DNA of 64,000 bases from Lota lota (Eukaryota; Chordata; Actinopteri; Gadiformes; Lotidae): contig JACYXH010000091.1 of assembly GCA_026745465.1 (NCBI GenBank), positions 2,794,001 to 2,858,000 of the forward strand, in the 5' to 3' direction. Position 1 is the first letter of the stretch. Each line of letters begins with the position of its first letter. Below the pieces are notes generated by a model. The model ran no database searches. It was not told the origin of the DNA and saw nothing but the letters and a program-made list of their open reading frames with translations. The position numbers and the translations under genes were made by a program. Below, in pieces: positions 23,728 through 33,354 of this stretch.

Positions 23728-26132
23728 CTCACCCAGAGGCCAAGGACATGAGTGTCTTTGTGTCTTTTATATTGACTGTTGACTGAAAACAATGAATGGG
23801 CAAAGCTATGCATCTTTATGGAACTGACAAGCTCATCTTAAGGACCTTTATATATGGCGTAACACACATCAATGAATAAAGTCATGTATAGGGCCTTGTG
23901 AACTTTATGACTAGCTGCTGTAGAATACCTTTATAAAATGTATGTTTTATATATACTATTAATTTGGGAGATTTGTAAAAGAAATCTGCTGCTGTTGGGA
24001 TTCACAGCACATAACAAAATAGTTAATAATTTAAATCAAATTGGGTTCAGTACATCATAGAATACGTTGTTTTGGAAGTTCAACGTTTCCTGTTGCCTAG
24101 ACACCATGAAATGAGAATTGTCTTCATTTGCTGCCAGATTATTTCCCTATTCGAATTTCAGATGAAAGGTCTAATCATTGTAGCTTCCTCTACAATGTCA
24201 ATGCTGAAAGGCTTATCACTTTGATTAATAACACCTATAAACACGTTTCTGCTCCACTCAAAATTATGAATAAAGCGAGCCACCTGATCTGGCACACTTG
24301 TTTCATAAGTTTTACACGAGCCATGGAAATCCCAAAGGATCATATGGCGACATTTGTCTTGCGTTTTAGGCCCACTCTAATTACCCTGTTTACTCAGAAA
24401 TATCTAATATTTCACAAGTAAAATATGCTTTGAATGGCATCAGACTGTTTGTTATTGACTGCTCCTCAAGTGTCTTCACATTGTAAAGTGGAATGCGGAA
24501 CTGTATTCGATTTCATTTGCCGTGTCTGGTCTTGTCTGTGTATAGTAAATACATTTCTGACTGCTTTACTATGCAGATATATATGCATTAAGGCCTATGC
24601 AGAGATGATGTGAGTCACTGTAGGAATACCAGTGTAGAGTTCTAATATCGAGCACTGTGCAAAGCACTTATTGCCTAGAGTTATGCTATTTAATGGTAAT
24701 ATATGTCACCTCTACTCGGATTACTAATGAGCCTCAATATTCTGTCATCTTCTCTTTAATGGAGTGCTGATGCTCTGGCCAATGATGCCTTTATAAAGCC
24801 AACATAGACATATCCAGGTATACACTCAGAACTAATACTTGTTCTGGATTCTGGGTAGAATTTGTCATGGGATTTGTGGTCGAATTAGAAAAATGTAGCT
24901 AAGGCCCATGTGGGATTGTCATTGTTTAATATATCTGTATCCTATTTTTACATTCTCCAATCTTACAAAATGTCTTAAAACACGTGAGACCAAAAACAAT
25001 AAAATACATATATATTTAAATAACAATAAACACATCCTGTATTATTTAAATGTATCAGACGGTCACAATGGTTATACGGTACTGGATTACACATGTAACC
25101 TTTATAGGCCTTCATGTTTTTACCTTCCCCGTGGGCGTGGTGGTCAACACAATCCCTGTCCAATGGTTACTTTTGTCTGTGCTTTTAACGGCTGCCATGG
25201 AATAGCTGCCGGGCCATAATGGCTGACTAATTGGCAGGCATGGCTAGGTCGAGGGAGCAGACGTGACAGGAGGGAAAAGAAGGGAGGACACTTAACAGCG
25301 TTGCATGTGCCAGCCAAACTGCTACTTTGACCGTTACCTTCACTTTTCTTTGTCGACAATGTCCGCTTGCAACCTACGTCTGGGGCAGTGTGTCTCAAAG
25401 TGGGAGGCACATGGCTACTGCAGGGGCGGCGCAGGGAGATGGGATGGAATTGCACCCTGTATAAAAACAAAGGACAGGTGGACCGGAACAATTAGAAATG
25501 TATTACACACAAGAGCTGTAAATAAATGACTGCCTGTGCATGTGCACCGAAGTGCCAAACTTTATAGTCGTCGTGCATGACTGCACTAGCCAGAATGAAC
25601 CAAAAATGCCCGGCCGCACGGTTCTTAAGGCTATTTGATGCTGTGGAGTGTGTGTGGTTGATAGCTGGTTCAAGCAGCCTCACCTGGCCCGACTCAGACT
25701 GATTGGACTCTGGGGATTGGACTCTGCAATAAACTGGTTTATACATCATCAACCTGTGTGCTTCTGTCGAAGGAGCGCAGTAAAGCCACCTTGGTGGCGT
25801 GTGGCAGCCACCTAGGTGGCGTGTGGCAGGGGTCTACTGCTACAAATGCGTGTCGCGCACCTCTGAAATGTTGAAGCTCCACAAGAAGGTTATGCAAACT
25901 TCGTGTCCACAGTGTTGGGGCAAAATGGACGCTATAAATGCTATGGTCATGCATCGTCAACTGCTGTGATTGGGAGCTGTGAATGTGTTTTGTTGTGAGT
26001 GTGGGTGTCGGTGATGGATAGGTAAGTAAAAGTAAGACGCCTTTGTGCATAGCCTGGAGCAAACTATTGGTTCTGAGGAGCTACTGAAGCATCTTAAGTT
26101 AATAACACCCCATTTATCACAAACAAACCCAA

Positions 26133-26138
<6 letters not shown>

Positions 26139-26193
<55 letters not shown>

Positions 26194-26292
26194 GCGTAGA
26201 TGCATTCACTAGCAAACATTTAGCTCTAATAATTAGGGCTGAGAACACACACACACATACACACTCACACACACACACACACAAACACACAC
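26139..26292. repeat. Two (CA)n microsatellites
   Basis: CA tracts lie at 26139-26190 and about 26251-26292 in intron 5. Confidence 0.92.
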
Positions 26293-26779
26293 AATTTCAC
26301 TGCAGTCAATACGCTGAGCATGGTTTTTTCACCTATAATCATGTCACAACACTATTATTAATGCAAACTAGCATGCTATATCGTCATATCATAACAGAAA
26401 GTTTTAAAAGAAAGAGTTGCATAACAATGCAGGTTTGATAATGCAAGCCTATAACAACGTTTTCTATGTTGTTTCTGCAGTTATCTTTAGCGCTTAATTT
26501 TAACATATTTTACCATAATTTTCATAAATTAGTTTTTTAATTTGTAGCATGCGGCATGCTATAAATAGTAACCATGCTTTTCTCCAGTTTGCATTCACTT
26601 TGAAGGGAAAAGAACTAGGGGATGAGAAACGAGGGCAAGCAAATGGAAGAGATTGGAGCGTGTAAGGGATAGATTAGCCTGAGGTCCCAGAGTGCCTTCC
26701 CTGCAAGACATCCCCCGGTCGGCCCCTGGCAGGGATGCCCAGGAGAGCCAGCAAGGCCCTCTGGAGCCCCTACCTAAAT

Positions 26780-27257
26780 GCCCTGACACACCAAACCGAC
26801 TTCAAAGATCTAGCAGCAAGGAAGGCCGACGCCAAGACACAGGGGTCGCCTCACGTCGCCCGTTCAGGTGCAAAAGGGTTGCACTTGAATAGCCAAGGGC
26901 CAACTAGCATGTACGCTCTGCGCACGAGTGAGAGGAAATAACTCTCCCTGCCAGCAGTAGGCGGTAGTCTGTATTCGTCATTCGAAAAGGGACACAGCAA
27001 TACCCCAGACTGCGGACGTATACAAAGTCGTTTGCTGCCTCGCTCCCTTCCGTTTCACTTTCTCGTGCATTGATTTCGCTTAAGCTGAACAGCCAATTCG
27101 AGTGATTTCTCTCGCCGACGGCCTCCGTTGAACATGCTGAATCGGCCCAAAAAACGCAGACACGGGCCGACTAGTGCCAACTTGTGCGGGACACACCGGA
27201 GAAACTAGGGCCACACACGCCCGCGGACGGCCGACCGTCGGCCCGGTGTGTCAGGGC
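26780..27257. mobile_element. MITE-like element with terminal inverted repeats
   Basis: The left end GCCCTGACACACC..ACCGAC and the right end GGCCCGGTGTGTCAGGGC are inverted copies of each other, about 478 bp apart. The interior is GC-richer than its surroundings and has no transposase frame. No clear target-site duplication is visible. It is most likely a non-autonomous DNA transposon; the superfamily is not assigned. Confidence 0.6.
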
Positions 27258-27658
27258 CTTGTCACCAACCGCTGGCTGAACAATGAACTGTGATGGGCTC
27301 TATCACGTGTTTGTCAGGCTGGGAGTGGGCCAGGGTGATGATCATCCCCTGATGGGTCAGGGGATGGTTCAGGGGACAGCAATTTCCCTTCGCTCAGGAG
27401 GGAGAGAAATTGCTCCTTTTCGCCGCGGATAACCTGAGAAAAGTAACCGGAGAAATTGGGGAGAGCGTGGGGCCGACATTGTTGGGTTCAATCAGAAATA
27501 TGAAGGGACAGTTGCAAGGAAGGGCGGGGACACTTCAGTTGCAATCCGAGTGATGAATGAACATATAACTATAAAATCGGAATGGTACTGAGAAAGTTGA
27601 CAGAAGCATTATAGAGGGTAAAAGAGGTTGATTCCTAAGTTAGTAGTAAATTGAATGA

Positions 27659-27968
27659 TTAAAAAATTTGCAATGTGTTACATTTCAACTAGCTTGTAGC
27701 TTAAAATAACCTGGAAATATCTGTAGTCAACGATGATCAATAGTGATTTCAATAATGTTATCAATAAAATCACATCCTATAACTGATATATTCTACAAAT
27801 TGAATATATCATATATCAAATGCTGACAATCCCGTTCCTCTTTCTTTGTTTACAAGAATCGTACTATTGACACTCCCAAAATCCCTCCCACTCACGCCAC
27901 CCAGCCCAGTTGTCACACAGCCAGTTAGAATGGACAGAACTGTTATTGAGTTTGTTACATTTTTTAAT
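27659..27968. repeat. Dispersed MITE-like repeat, copy B
   Basis: This is the second copy of the repeat at 1344-1650. The left end TTAAAAAATTTGCAATGTG and the right end GTTACATTTTTTAA carry a short inverted TTAAAAAAT, which suggests terminal inverted repeats of a small DNA transposon. Confidence 0.6.
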
Positions 27969-28448
27969 TCTCCCGCCTGCTAACTTGGAGAGGCTCAATC
28001 TTACACATTGCCCACAATCTATAGAACAGCTTGAAGTAATCTGAATGAAATTCTGCAACACTGTAACCAGAAGTAGCATTCCCTCCCAATTCTAAGCTTT
28101 GTGTATCGCATTAGTGATTGGAGGCAAATGACTATTTCTACATTTACCAGCAATCTGTAGTCTCCAATTGTGGTCACATTTATTACCCCTTACTTCATGC
28201 ATCATGGACAGTTTCCACTTTTCCTCAGCATCGATTGATGCCAAGTGAGTGAGTTAGGTGCTCATTTGCTCTGATAGTGCTTCTGAATCCTGATATCCAC
28301 TTTTTAAGAGATGCCTTTTGATTGCTGCTGAGATGGAGCTCACTCTGTATTCTGGAGGTCTCAACTGCTTCCTATTTCCCAAATACATTTGACTCCAGAG
28401 TCTGTTTTTTTATAATGTGTGTTCACTAACTTATTCTGATTATTTGTT

Positions 28449-28514
28449 TGTGTGTGTGTGTGCTTGTGTGTGTGTGCGCTTGTGTGTGAATGTGTGTGTG
28501 CATGTGTGTGTGTG

Positions 28515-28563
<49 letters not shown>

Positions 28564-28733
28564 GTGTGTGTGTGTGTGCGTGTGTGTGTGTGTGCTTGTG
28601 TGTGTATGTGTGTGTGTGTGTGTGTGTGCGCTTGTGTGTGTGCATGTGTGCATGTGTGTATGTGTGTGTGTGTGTGTGCTTGTGTGTGTGCTTGTGTGTG
28701 TGTGTGTGTGTTTGTGTGCGTGTGTGTGTGTGT
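28449..28733 (+). repeat. Long (TG)n-rich tract at the exon 6 acceptor
   Basis: About 285 bp of TG repeat, broken by CG, CT, TA and CA variants, ends only five bases before the exon 6 boundary (TGTGTGTCCCAG). It replaces an ordinary polypyrimidine tract. The long open frames across it on both strands are repeat artefacts. Confidence 0.95.
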
Positions 28734-28738
28734 CCCAG

Positions 28739-28853
28739 AGCCAGGCCATGCGCATCGTGAGGACGGTGGGCCAGGCCTTTGAGGTGTGCCACAAGCTCAG
28801 CCTGCTGCACACCCAGCAGAGCACGGACGGGACCGAGGACGGAGACAAGACAG
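28739..28853 (+). CDS. nos1ap: NOS1AP coding exon 6 (end of PTB domain)
   Basis: This exon encodes [27 protein letters not shown] and then a hydrophilic D-G-T-E-D-G-D-K-T tail (38 codons plus one base; 115 nt, phase 0 to phase 1). The [16 protein letters not shown] stretch is the C-terminal helix of the PTB domain that packs beside the peptide groove, and it is nearly identical to human NOS1AP. The acceptor CCCAG follows a long TG repeat; the donor is GTACAT at 28854. Skipping this exon would shift the frame and lose the PTB helix. Confidence 0.96.
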
Positions 28854-28865
28854 GTACATCCCGTA

Positions 28866-29170
28866 GACTGTAAAACAATGTGTGGACCTAGCGTCTGTGA
28901 CGTCACCCATTGGTTTACGCACAACCGTTTGGAGTTTATAGATTTGCACTCAACGGAGCGTCGTAATTGTTTGAGGTTTTTGCCACCAGCAGTGGAAACA
29001 ATCCATATTTGGCACATTGAGTTAGGATTTGAAAGGCCGCCTCGCACTTGACTCATTAATGTTCAACCCTTAGTAGCTTTTTTATGAAATCCAACTGTCA
29101 ACCAGGACCTTAGAAAATACATCATATGAAGATGAACTAGCTACTGAGATCCCAACCGAAACAAAGAAAC
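28866..29170. repeat. Dispersed teleost repeat fragment (TAGACTGTAAA family)
   Basis: It begins GTAGACTGTAAAACAATG, then has GTGACGTCACCCATTGGTTT, and near its end has GAGATC..AACC.AA. The same order of motifs occurs at 35852-36000. The family is common in fish genomes as remembered. Boundaries are approximate. Confidence 0.5.
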
Positions 29171-29287
29171 AAATTGTTGTCTTTGTATTATGAGAATGAA
29201 ATGTGCCGTCAAGCAGCCATAGACCACAATTCACAAAAGGACTCACAAAGTAGTTGTGCTTCTTGCCTCTTTAAAATGTCATCAAAA

Positions 29288-29343
29288 GCACACACACACA
29301 CACGCACGCACACACACACACGCACACACACACACACACACAC
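29288..29343. repeat. (CA)n/(CGCA) microsatellite
   Basis: This CA tract of about 56 bp carries CG variants and lies in intron 6. Confidence 0.92.
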
Positions 29344-30510
29344 AGAGACAATAGCAGCCTGCATACCGTGAGTGCTGGAGTGAATGTCACGCCTGATTCA
29401 ACCTGAGGAGAGAAGACAGAGCTTCAGAACAATGACCTGCTTGATATCCACTGCCACGTGTCAATTTGGCCCACAGGCACACGTGTGCGAGTGTGTGTGT
29501 TTGTGTGTGAGTTAGGATGAGGGAGACAGAACAGTCACTGTCTCGCTCAGGGGTTTCAGGAAATATTACCTCGCCTTATGGAGTCCAGTGGCTTTTCTGG
29601 GATACATTTTCTTCGCTGTGTATTCTGTCTTGCTTTTGTTTCTCCTCTCACTGCAAAGCGCCGTGGGATCATTTTAAGGCACTATACTATCAATAAAATA
29701 AAATAAAAAATGTATCAAGATGGGTCATATTGTAACATACACATTATGGAAAAAGCCATCATCGCTGCTCAACACTGGAGTGACTGCTATGATTTAAAGT
29801 GCAACATTCAATACAGCTTTGGCTGGTTCACTATAGCCTGCCCAGGATACTACATTAAAGATGAGCTGTCTTTGTATGGGGGTCGATAATCATTATTGGT
29901 TAAACCTGCACAATGTCTGCACTTAACTGCACTTAACACGTTTGTTAAGAAATTGACAATTTATCTTTATTTTTATTTTTTATGCAGTCATCACTTTTGG
30001 TTAAACTAGTTATAAAATATGAGAGAATTTTTTGGGGGGGGGATTATGGCAGACCTCAAGCCCCCATGGCTCCCTCATCCCAGGGATGTTGCTCTTTCAA
30101 ATCAATTTGGTCCATGGAGAACCATGGCGCTTTGTGGCCTAGAGCGGTACATTAGGGGTGGAGAGGTTGTGCCCTGAACCACCAAGTGCCAACTACCTTA
30201 GGAAATGAAATGATTTGAGGCAGTGGACGGACCGATAGATGGATGGATGGTTGGTGGGTGTTTTTTTAATGTTTTTACTGGTCATTTTGAAGAGCGATTC
30301 ACCTTCCCGCTAACAACAAGCGCTACGCTAAATACATTTTTGTGAATATGTGATCTACCATCTACTGAGAATTTGCAAGTTTTTCAGGTCCTCTCTTTAT
30401 TTTTTATATATATATATATATATATATTTAAAGTGATTTATTTAAATAAATATATATATACAGTATATGCGTGCCCAAGACATTTCATGTGCCCTCTTTA
30501 ACCTCTAGAG

Positions 30511-30704
30511 GTGATGACAAGAGAGCAGCGTTTGAGGAGGAGGGTGAGGAGAGGAATATTGATGCAGAGAAATGGAAGAAGGAAGAGGAGGAGGAGGAGG
30601 AGGAGGAGGAGTGGGCCAGTCGGTACTAAGTTGAGCAGATTGATCGGGGCCCAGGGCACAGACCGATGTATAAGCATGTGAGGTGTTGCTTAAAAGGAAA
30701 TAAA
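30511..30704 (+). other. nos1ap: Possible alternative 3'-terminal exon of NOS1AP
   Basis: A pyrimidine-rich stretch ending CCTCTAGAG precedes 30511. If the second AG is used, the phase-1 exon 6 donor joins in frame to G-D-D-K-R-A-A-F-E-E-E, continues through a poly-Glu stretch to W-A-S-R-Y, and stops at 30627-30629. An AATAAA follows at 30699-30704. The product would be a PTB-only protein with an acidic tail. Against this, GAG is a poor acceptor, and the preceding TAG would put the exon in a different, Arg-rich frame. The GAG repeat itself also makes one frame look acidic. No homologous human exon is known to me. This is a hypothesis only. Confidence 0.2.
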
Positions 30705-31269
30705 TGAATGAAAAATTACCCGACAGGCGCTAAAGTGGATTTGGAACTCTTTGATCACATATATTCAAGCGCCTTATAATTTAATGGAGCAAGGTTTTTA
30801 AATGACAGCTTATTCTGGGGTATTGCCCTGGCATACACCAGAGGGGAAAGAGAGAGAAGTGTACAAATGAAAGGGGAAGAAGAGTTGGAAAGTGGAGAGG
30901 TGCAGTAAGGAGGTAGATCAGAGGGAGGCCTCACTCTAGTCTGCTGCTGAGTTGATCTACTGTGTCATTTCCTCTGCCAAGAGCATCTGGTTCCCCAGTC
31001 CCCCAAATGCCACAATCAGCATGTTCTCCTCCTTATATCTTTTTTTTTTCTTTTGAAGTTGATCTAGTCGCCAGTAAACTTTAATGCGACAACACAACGA
31101 TTTCCAGTTGTCCATTACATTTCGCCATTACGTTAGCCTTTTCATCTTTTTCATTTTGAAAGAAATGGCCATTATGAAGCATATCTAGTTTTTAAATTAC
31201 TTTATAAGTGGTAGTTTCTTCAGATAGCGCAGAGCTCATTATAAAACCCCAAAAAATAGATCCCTCAAT

Positions 31270-32236
31270 AGTCTAACGTTGCCAGGCAACAAACTATTCT
31301 GTCAAGCAAATAATAATAAATGTTAGTTTCTAACGAGCAACATGATGGTGCTCGTGAATTAACCTGATGAAAGGTCATTTAATATCTTGGTCCTATTTGT
31401 AAAACACAGGTGGAATATGAATGTTAGTGTGGGATTATTGTTTTTGTGTTAATTTCCCTTCATGTAAATGTTTTTTAGGACATAAAATACCACTAGCTAA
31501 CTTAATGTAGTAGTGAACATAAAGAGATGAGCTTGATCCACAGTACATTGCCTGGCGGTTTCTACATAGTTTGCGGAAACGTTTTTGTATAGACCCATAC
31601 AAAGTATTCCCTGTTGCCATAGTTGCAGGAATTGGTATGGTCAGCTCAAAGGGGAAATGCATTCAGGTTTGCTGAATACGTTTTATTCTTTATTTGACAA
31701 CAACAATTCTCTTTATTTTGATGTGAATTTCCAATGTTGCCGCCTCAACCTTATTTTCCTCATGAACGTGAAATAGAACACAAGCAGACTTGGGCACAGT
31801 ATGTTCTTCTAAAACCAGCTGAAACCATGACCAGCCTAGCTTCTCTTAGGTGCTGAAGACACAGCACAGGCGCAACAGACGCGGCAGACGAGTGCTTTGT
31901 GACGACCGCTGCCAGCGCCTGTGGAGCCGGGGGCTGCATGTGCCATAGTGCCATTTCACATCGGACCATGAAAAAACGGCAGAATAACATGAGACGCATC
32001 ACAAGAAAGGAGCTGAGCACAGCCTGTGCTCAGCTCCTTTCCTTTTTATAATACTTTACTGGGTACACTCCCATCCCACACATCCCACACTATTCAACCA
32101 GTGTTTTACAACTAGGCCCAAGACATTAAATTAGTTTTCGTCAGGTTAATTTACGGGTTGCTCATGTTGCTTGTTAGAAACTAGCCACAATATTATTTGC
32201 TTGACAGAATAGTTTGTTGCCTGGCAACGTTAGACT
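31270..32236. mobile_element. 967-bp element with ~120-bp terminal inverted repeats
   Basis: The left arm 31270-31390 and the right arm 32118-32236 are inverted copies of each other. Both start AGTCTAACGTTGCCAGGCAA from the outside, continue through CAAACTATTCTGTCAAGCAA and ATTAACCTGA, and end near CTTGG. The interior of about 730 bp carries no recognisable transposase; its open frames are below 90 codons. No target-site duplication is obvious. It is probably a non-autonomous long-TIR or foldback DNA transposon. A perfect hairpin lies inside it at 32005-32041. Confidence 0.75.
32005..32041. repeat. Perfect 17-bp-stem hairpin
   Basis: GAAAGGAGCTGAGCACA (32005-32021) and its exact reverse complement (32025-32041) flank a three-base GCC loop inside the 31270-32236 element. 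It could arise from a small foldback event. There is no T-run after it and no reason to call it a terminator. Confidence 0.9.
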
Positions 32237-33042
32237 CTTTTTTTTCAATGTCCAATGTGATATGGCCATAGGAAAACAATGGTAAATTGGGGGTCGTGGT
32301 TGAAAAGAAAACTGTTCTGCGTGTTCGGCCCCTCAGGGTCCTCTCTGAATGGTGACCAAATTCTGCACCGCCAAACCATTAGGTACCGCAGCTGCTCTGT
32401 GGTGGTATTAAATAGGTGTTACACTACATCATAGTCGTGTATTACGAGGTTCAGTAGACCAGCTGGGCCATACTATTCATCATTGAGCATCAGGTGGAGC
32501 TGATTTGTTTCAGCAGCAACAACAATAGCAGAGGTGCTGTATGTGCAAACATGCCATCGCACACACAAACATAAACTCTTATGCATACATACACACAATC
32601 ACGCATGCATGTACCTAAAGACCAGGCTCTTAAGTTTACCACTCTACACGCTCACATGCTATTTCATCATTGTTTTGACGCCATATGCTGCCTTATGATC
32701 ACACGGTTGATGAAAATATAAACATAGCACATACTTGCACATTCTTACAGTTATGCTGTACCCAGTTTGATTTGGAAGCCTGTTCCTGGTGCAGTGGAAC
32801 GTATTGCGTTTTAATGGATTTGAGCCTTTTTCTGTGCATGTTGTGTTTACAATCACACTGTTTAGTACCTTCTCTGATTCGCTATGGTAGTAATGCTCTG
32901 TTCTAATGGTACACATGTCTATCTGTCCCCCCCCCCCCCCCCCCACGGGTGCCTGTGTACATGCCCATGCATTGTTGGATGTTCTTTGGTCTGTGTATAT
33001 GTGAACATACCCATGTATGCATGTATTTGTTGGTGTGCACAA

Positions 33043-33045
<3 letters not shown>

Positions 33046-33077
<32 letters not shown>

Positions 33078-33139
33078 TGGCATGCGTGTGTGTGCAGGTG
33101 TGCGTGCTCATCCACCCGTGTGTGTGTGTACTCTTTTCG
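33046..33139 (+). repeat. (TG)n-rich tract before exon 7
   Basis: A TG tract at 33046-33076 and TG-rich sequence up to about 33130 precede the exon 7 acceptor CTCTTTTCGGTCCAG. Confidence 0.9.
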
Positions 33140-33145
33140 GTCCAG

Positions 33146-33354
33146 CTGGAAAGCTGAGCGCCTTGGAGAAGGCAGCGGAGCCGGCGGTCGCCGTGACGAT
33201 GGCAGCCGCCGAGGAAACGGACATCGACGCGGAGGAGAGTGTCCCGGTGGCGGTGGCCGACAGCACTGTGGACGAGTTCAGTAACAGTAACCGCGGAGTC
33301 ACGGATCTGGACGCCACAGCCAAGACCAGCGACCACAGCCACACAGACACCAGG
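33146..33354 (+). CDS. nos1ap: NOS1AP coding exon 7 (acidic linker)
   Basis: Two bases complete an Ala codon, then 69 residues follow (209 nt, phase 1 to phase 0). The block A-E-E-T-D-I-D-A-E-E-S-V and the block N-R-G-V-T-D-L-D-A-T-A-K match human AEETDIDAVEV and SRGVTDLDAVGK as remembered. The rest is a low-complexity Ala/Val/Ser/Asp linker, presumably disordered, between the PTB domain and the coiled coil. The acceptor is TTTTCGGTCCAG and the donor is GTAAGC at 33355. Reading past the donor gives V-S-H-P-Q, which matches residues found in the human protein at this point (see findings). Confidence 0.95.

Larger units (their letters stand above)
21844..28738 (+). other. nos1ap: NOS1AP intron 5
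   Basis: This 6.9-kb intron has a GTGAGC donor. A 10-bp stem hairpin (TAGCCCACAC / GTGTGGGCTA, 21910-21934) lies about 66 nt after the donor. Other contents are a G22 run (22329-22350), a reverse MITE-like end near 22800-22990, TG tracts (23155-23191 and about 23696-23720), CA tracts (26139-26190 and 26251-26292), a MITE-like element at 26780-27257, and repeat copy B at 27659-27968. It ends in about 285 bp of TG-rich sequence next to the exon 6 acceptor. No other gene is seen. Confidence 0.8.
28854..33145 (+). other. nos1ap: NOS1AP intron 6
   Basis: This 4.3-kb intron contains a fragment of a dispersed repeat just after the donor (about 28866-29170, related to 35852-36000). It also has a CA tract (29288-29343), a SINE/LINE-tail-like AAGCGC..GGCACTATAC..AATAAAATAAA segment (about 29655-29710) and a TA tract (about 30405-30426). 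A possible alternative terminal exon lies at 30511-30704. The inverted-repeat element at 31270-32236, a C18 run (32927-32944) and TG tracts before exon 7 complete the contents. Confidence 0.8.

Noticed and set aside
28361..29056. 231-codon minus-strand open frame and several overlapping frames on both strands
   Set aside because: The length comes from TG/CA repeat translation (Thr-His and Cys-Val runs) plus the antisense of NOS1AP exon 6.
31760..32020. Open frame inside the long-TIR element as a transposase remnant
   Set aside because: No catalytic motif or known transposase similarity could be read in any frame.
32005..32041. Hairpin as a transcription terminator or microRNA precursor
   Set aside because: The loop is only three bases, the stem is too short for a pre-miRNA, and intrinsic terminators do not apply to a eukaryotic locus.
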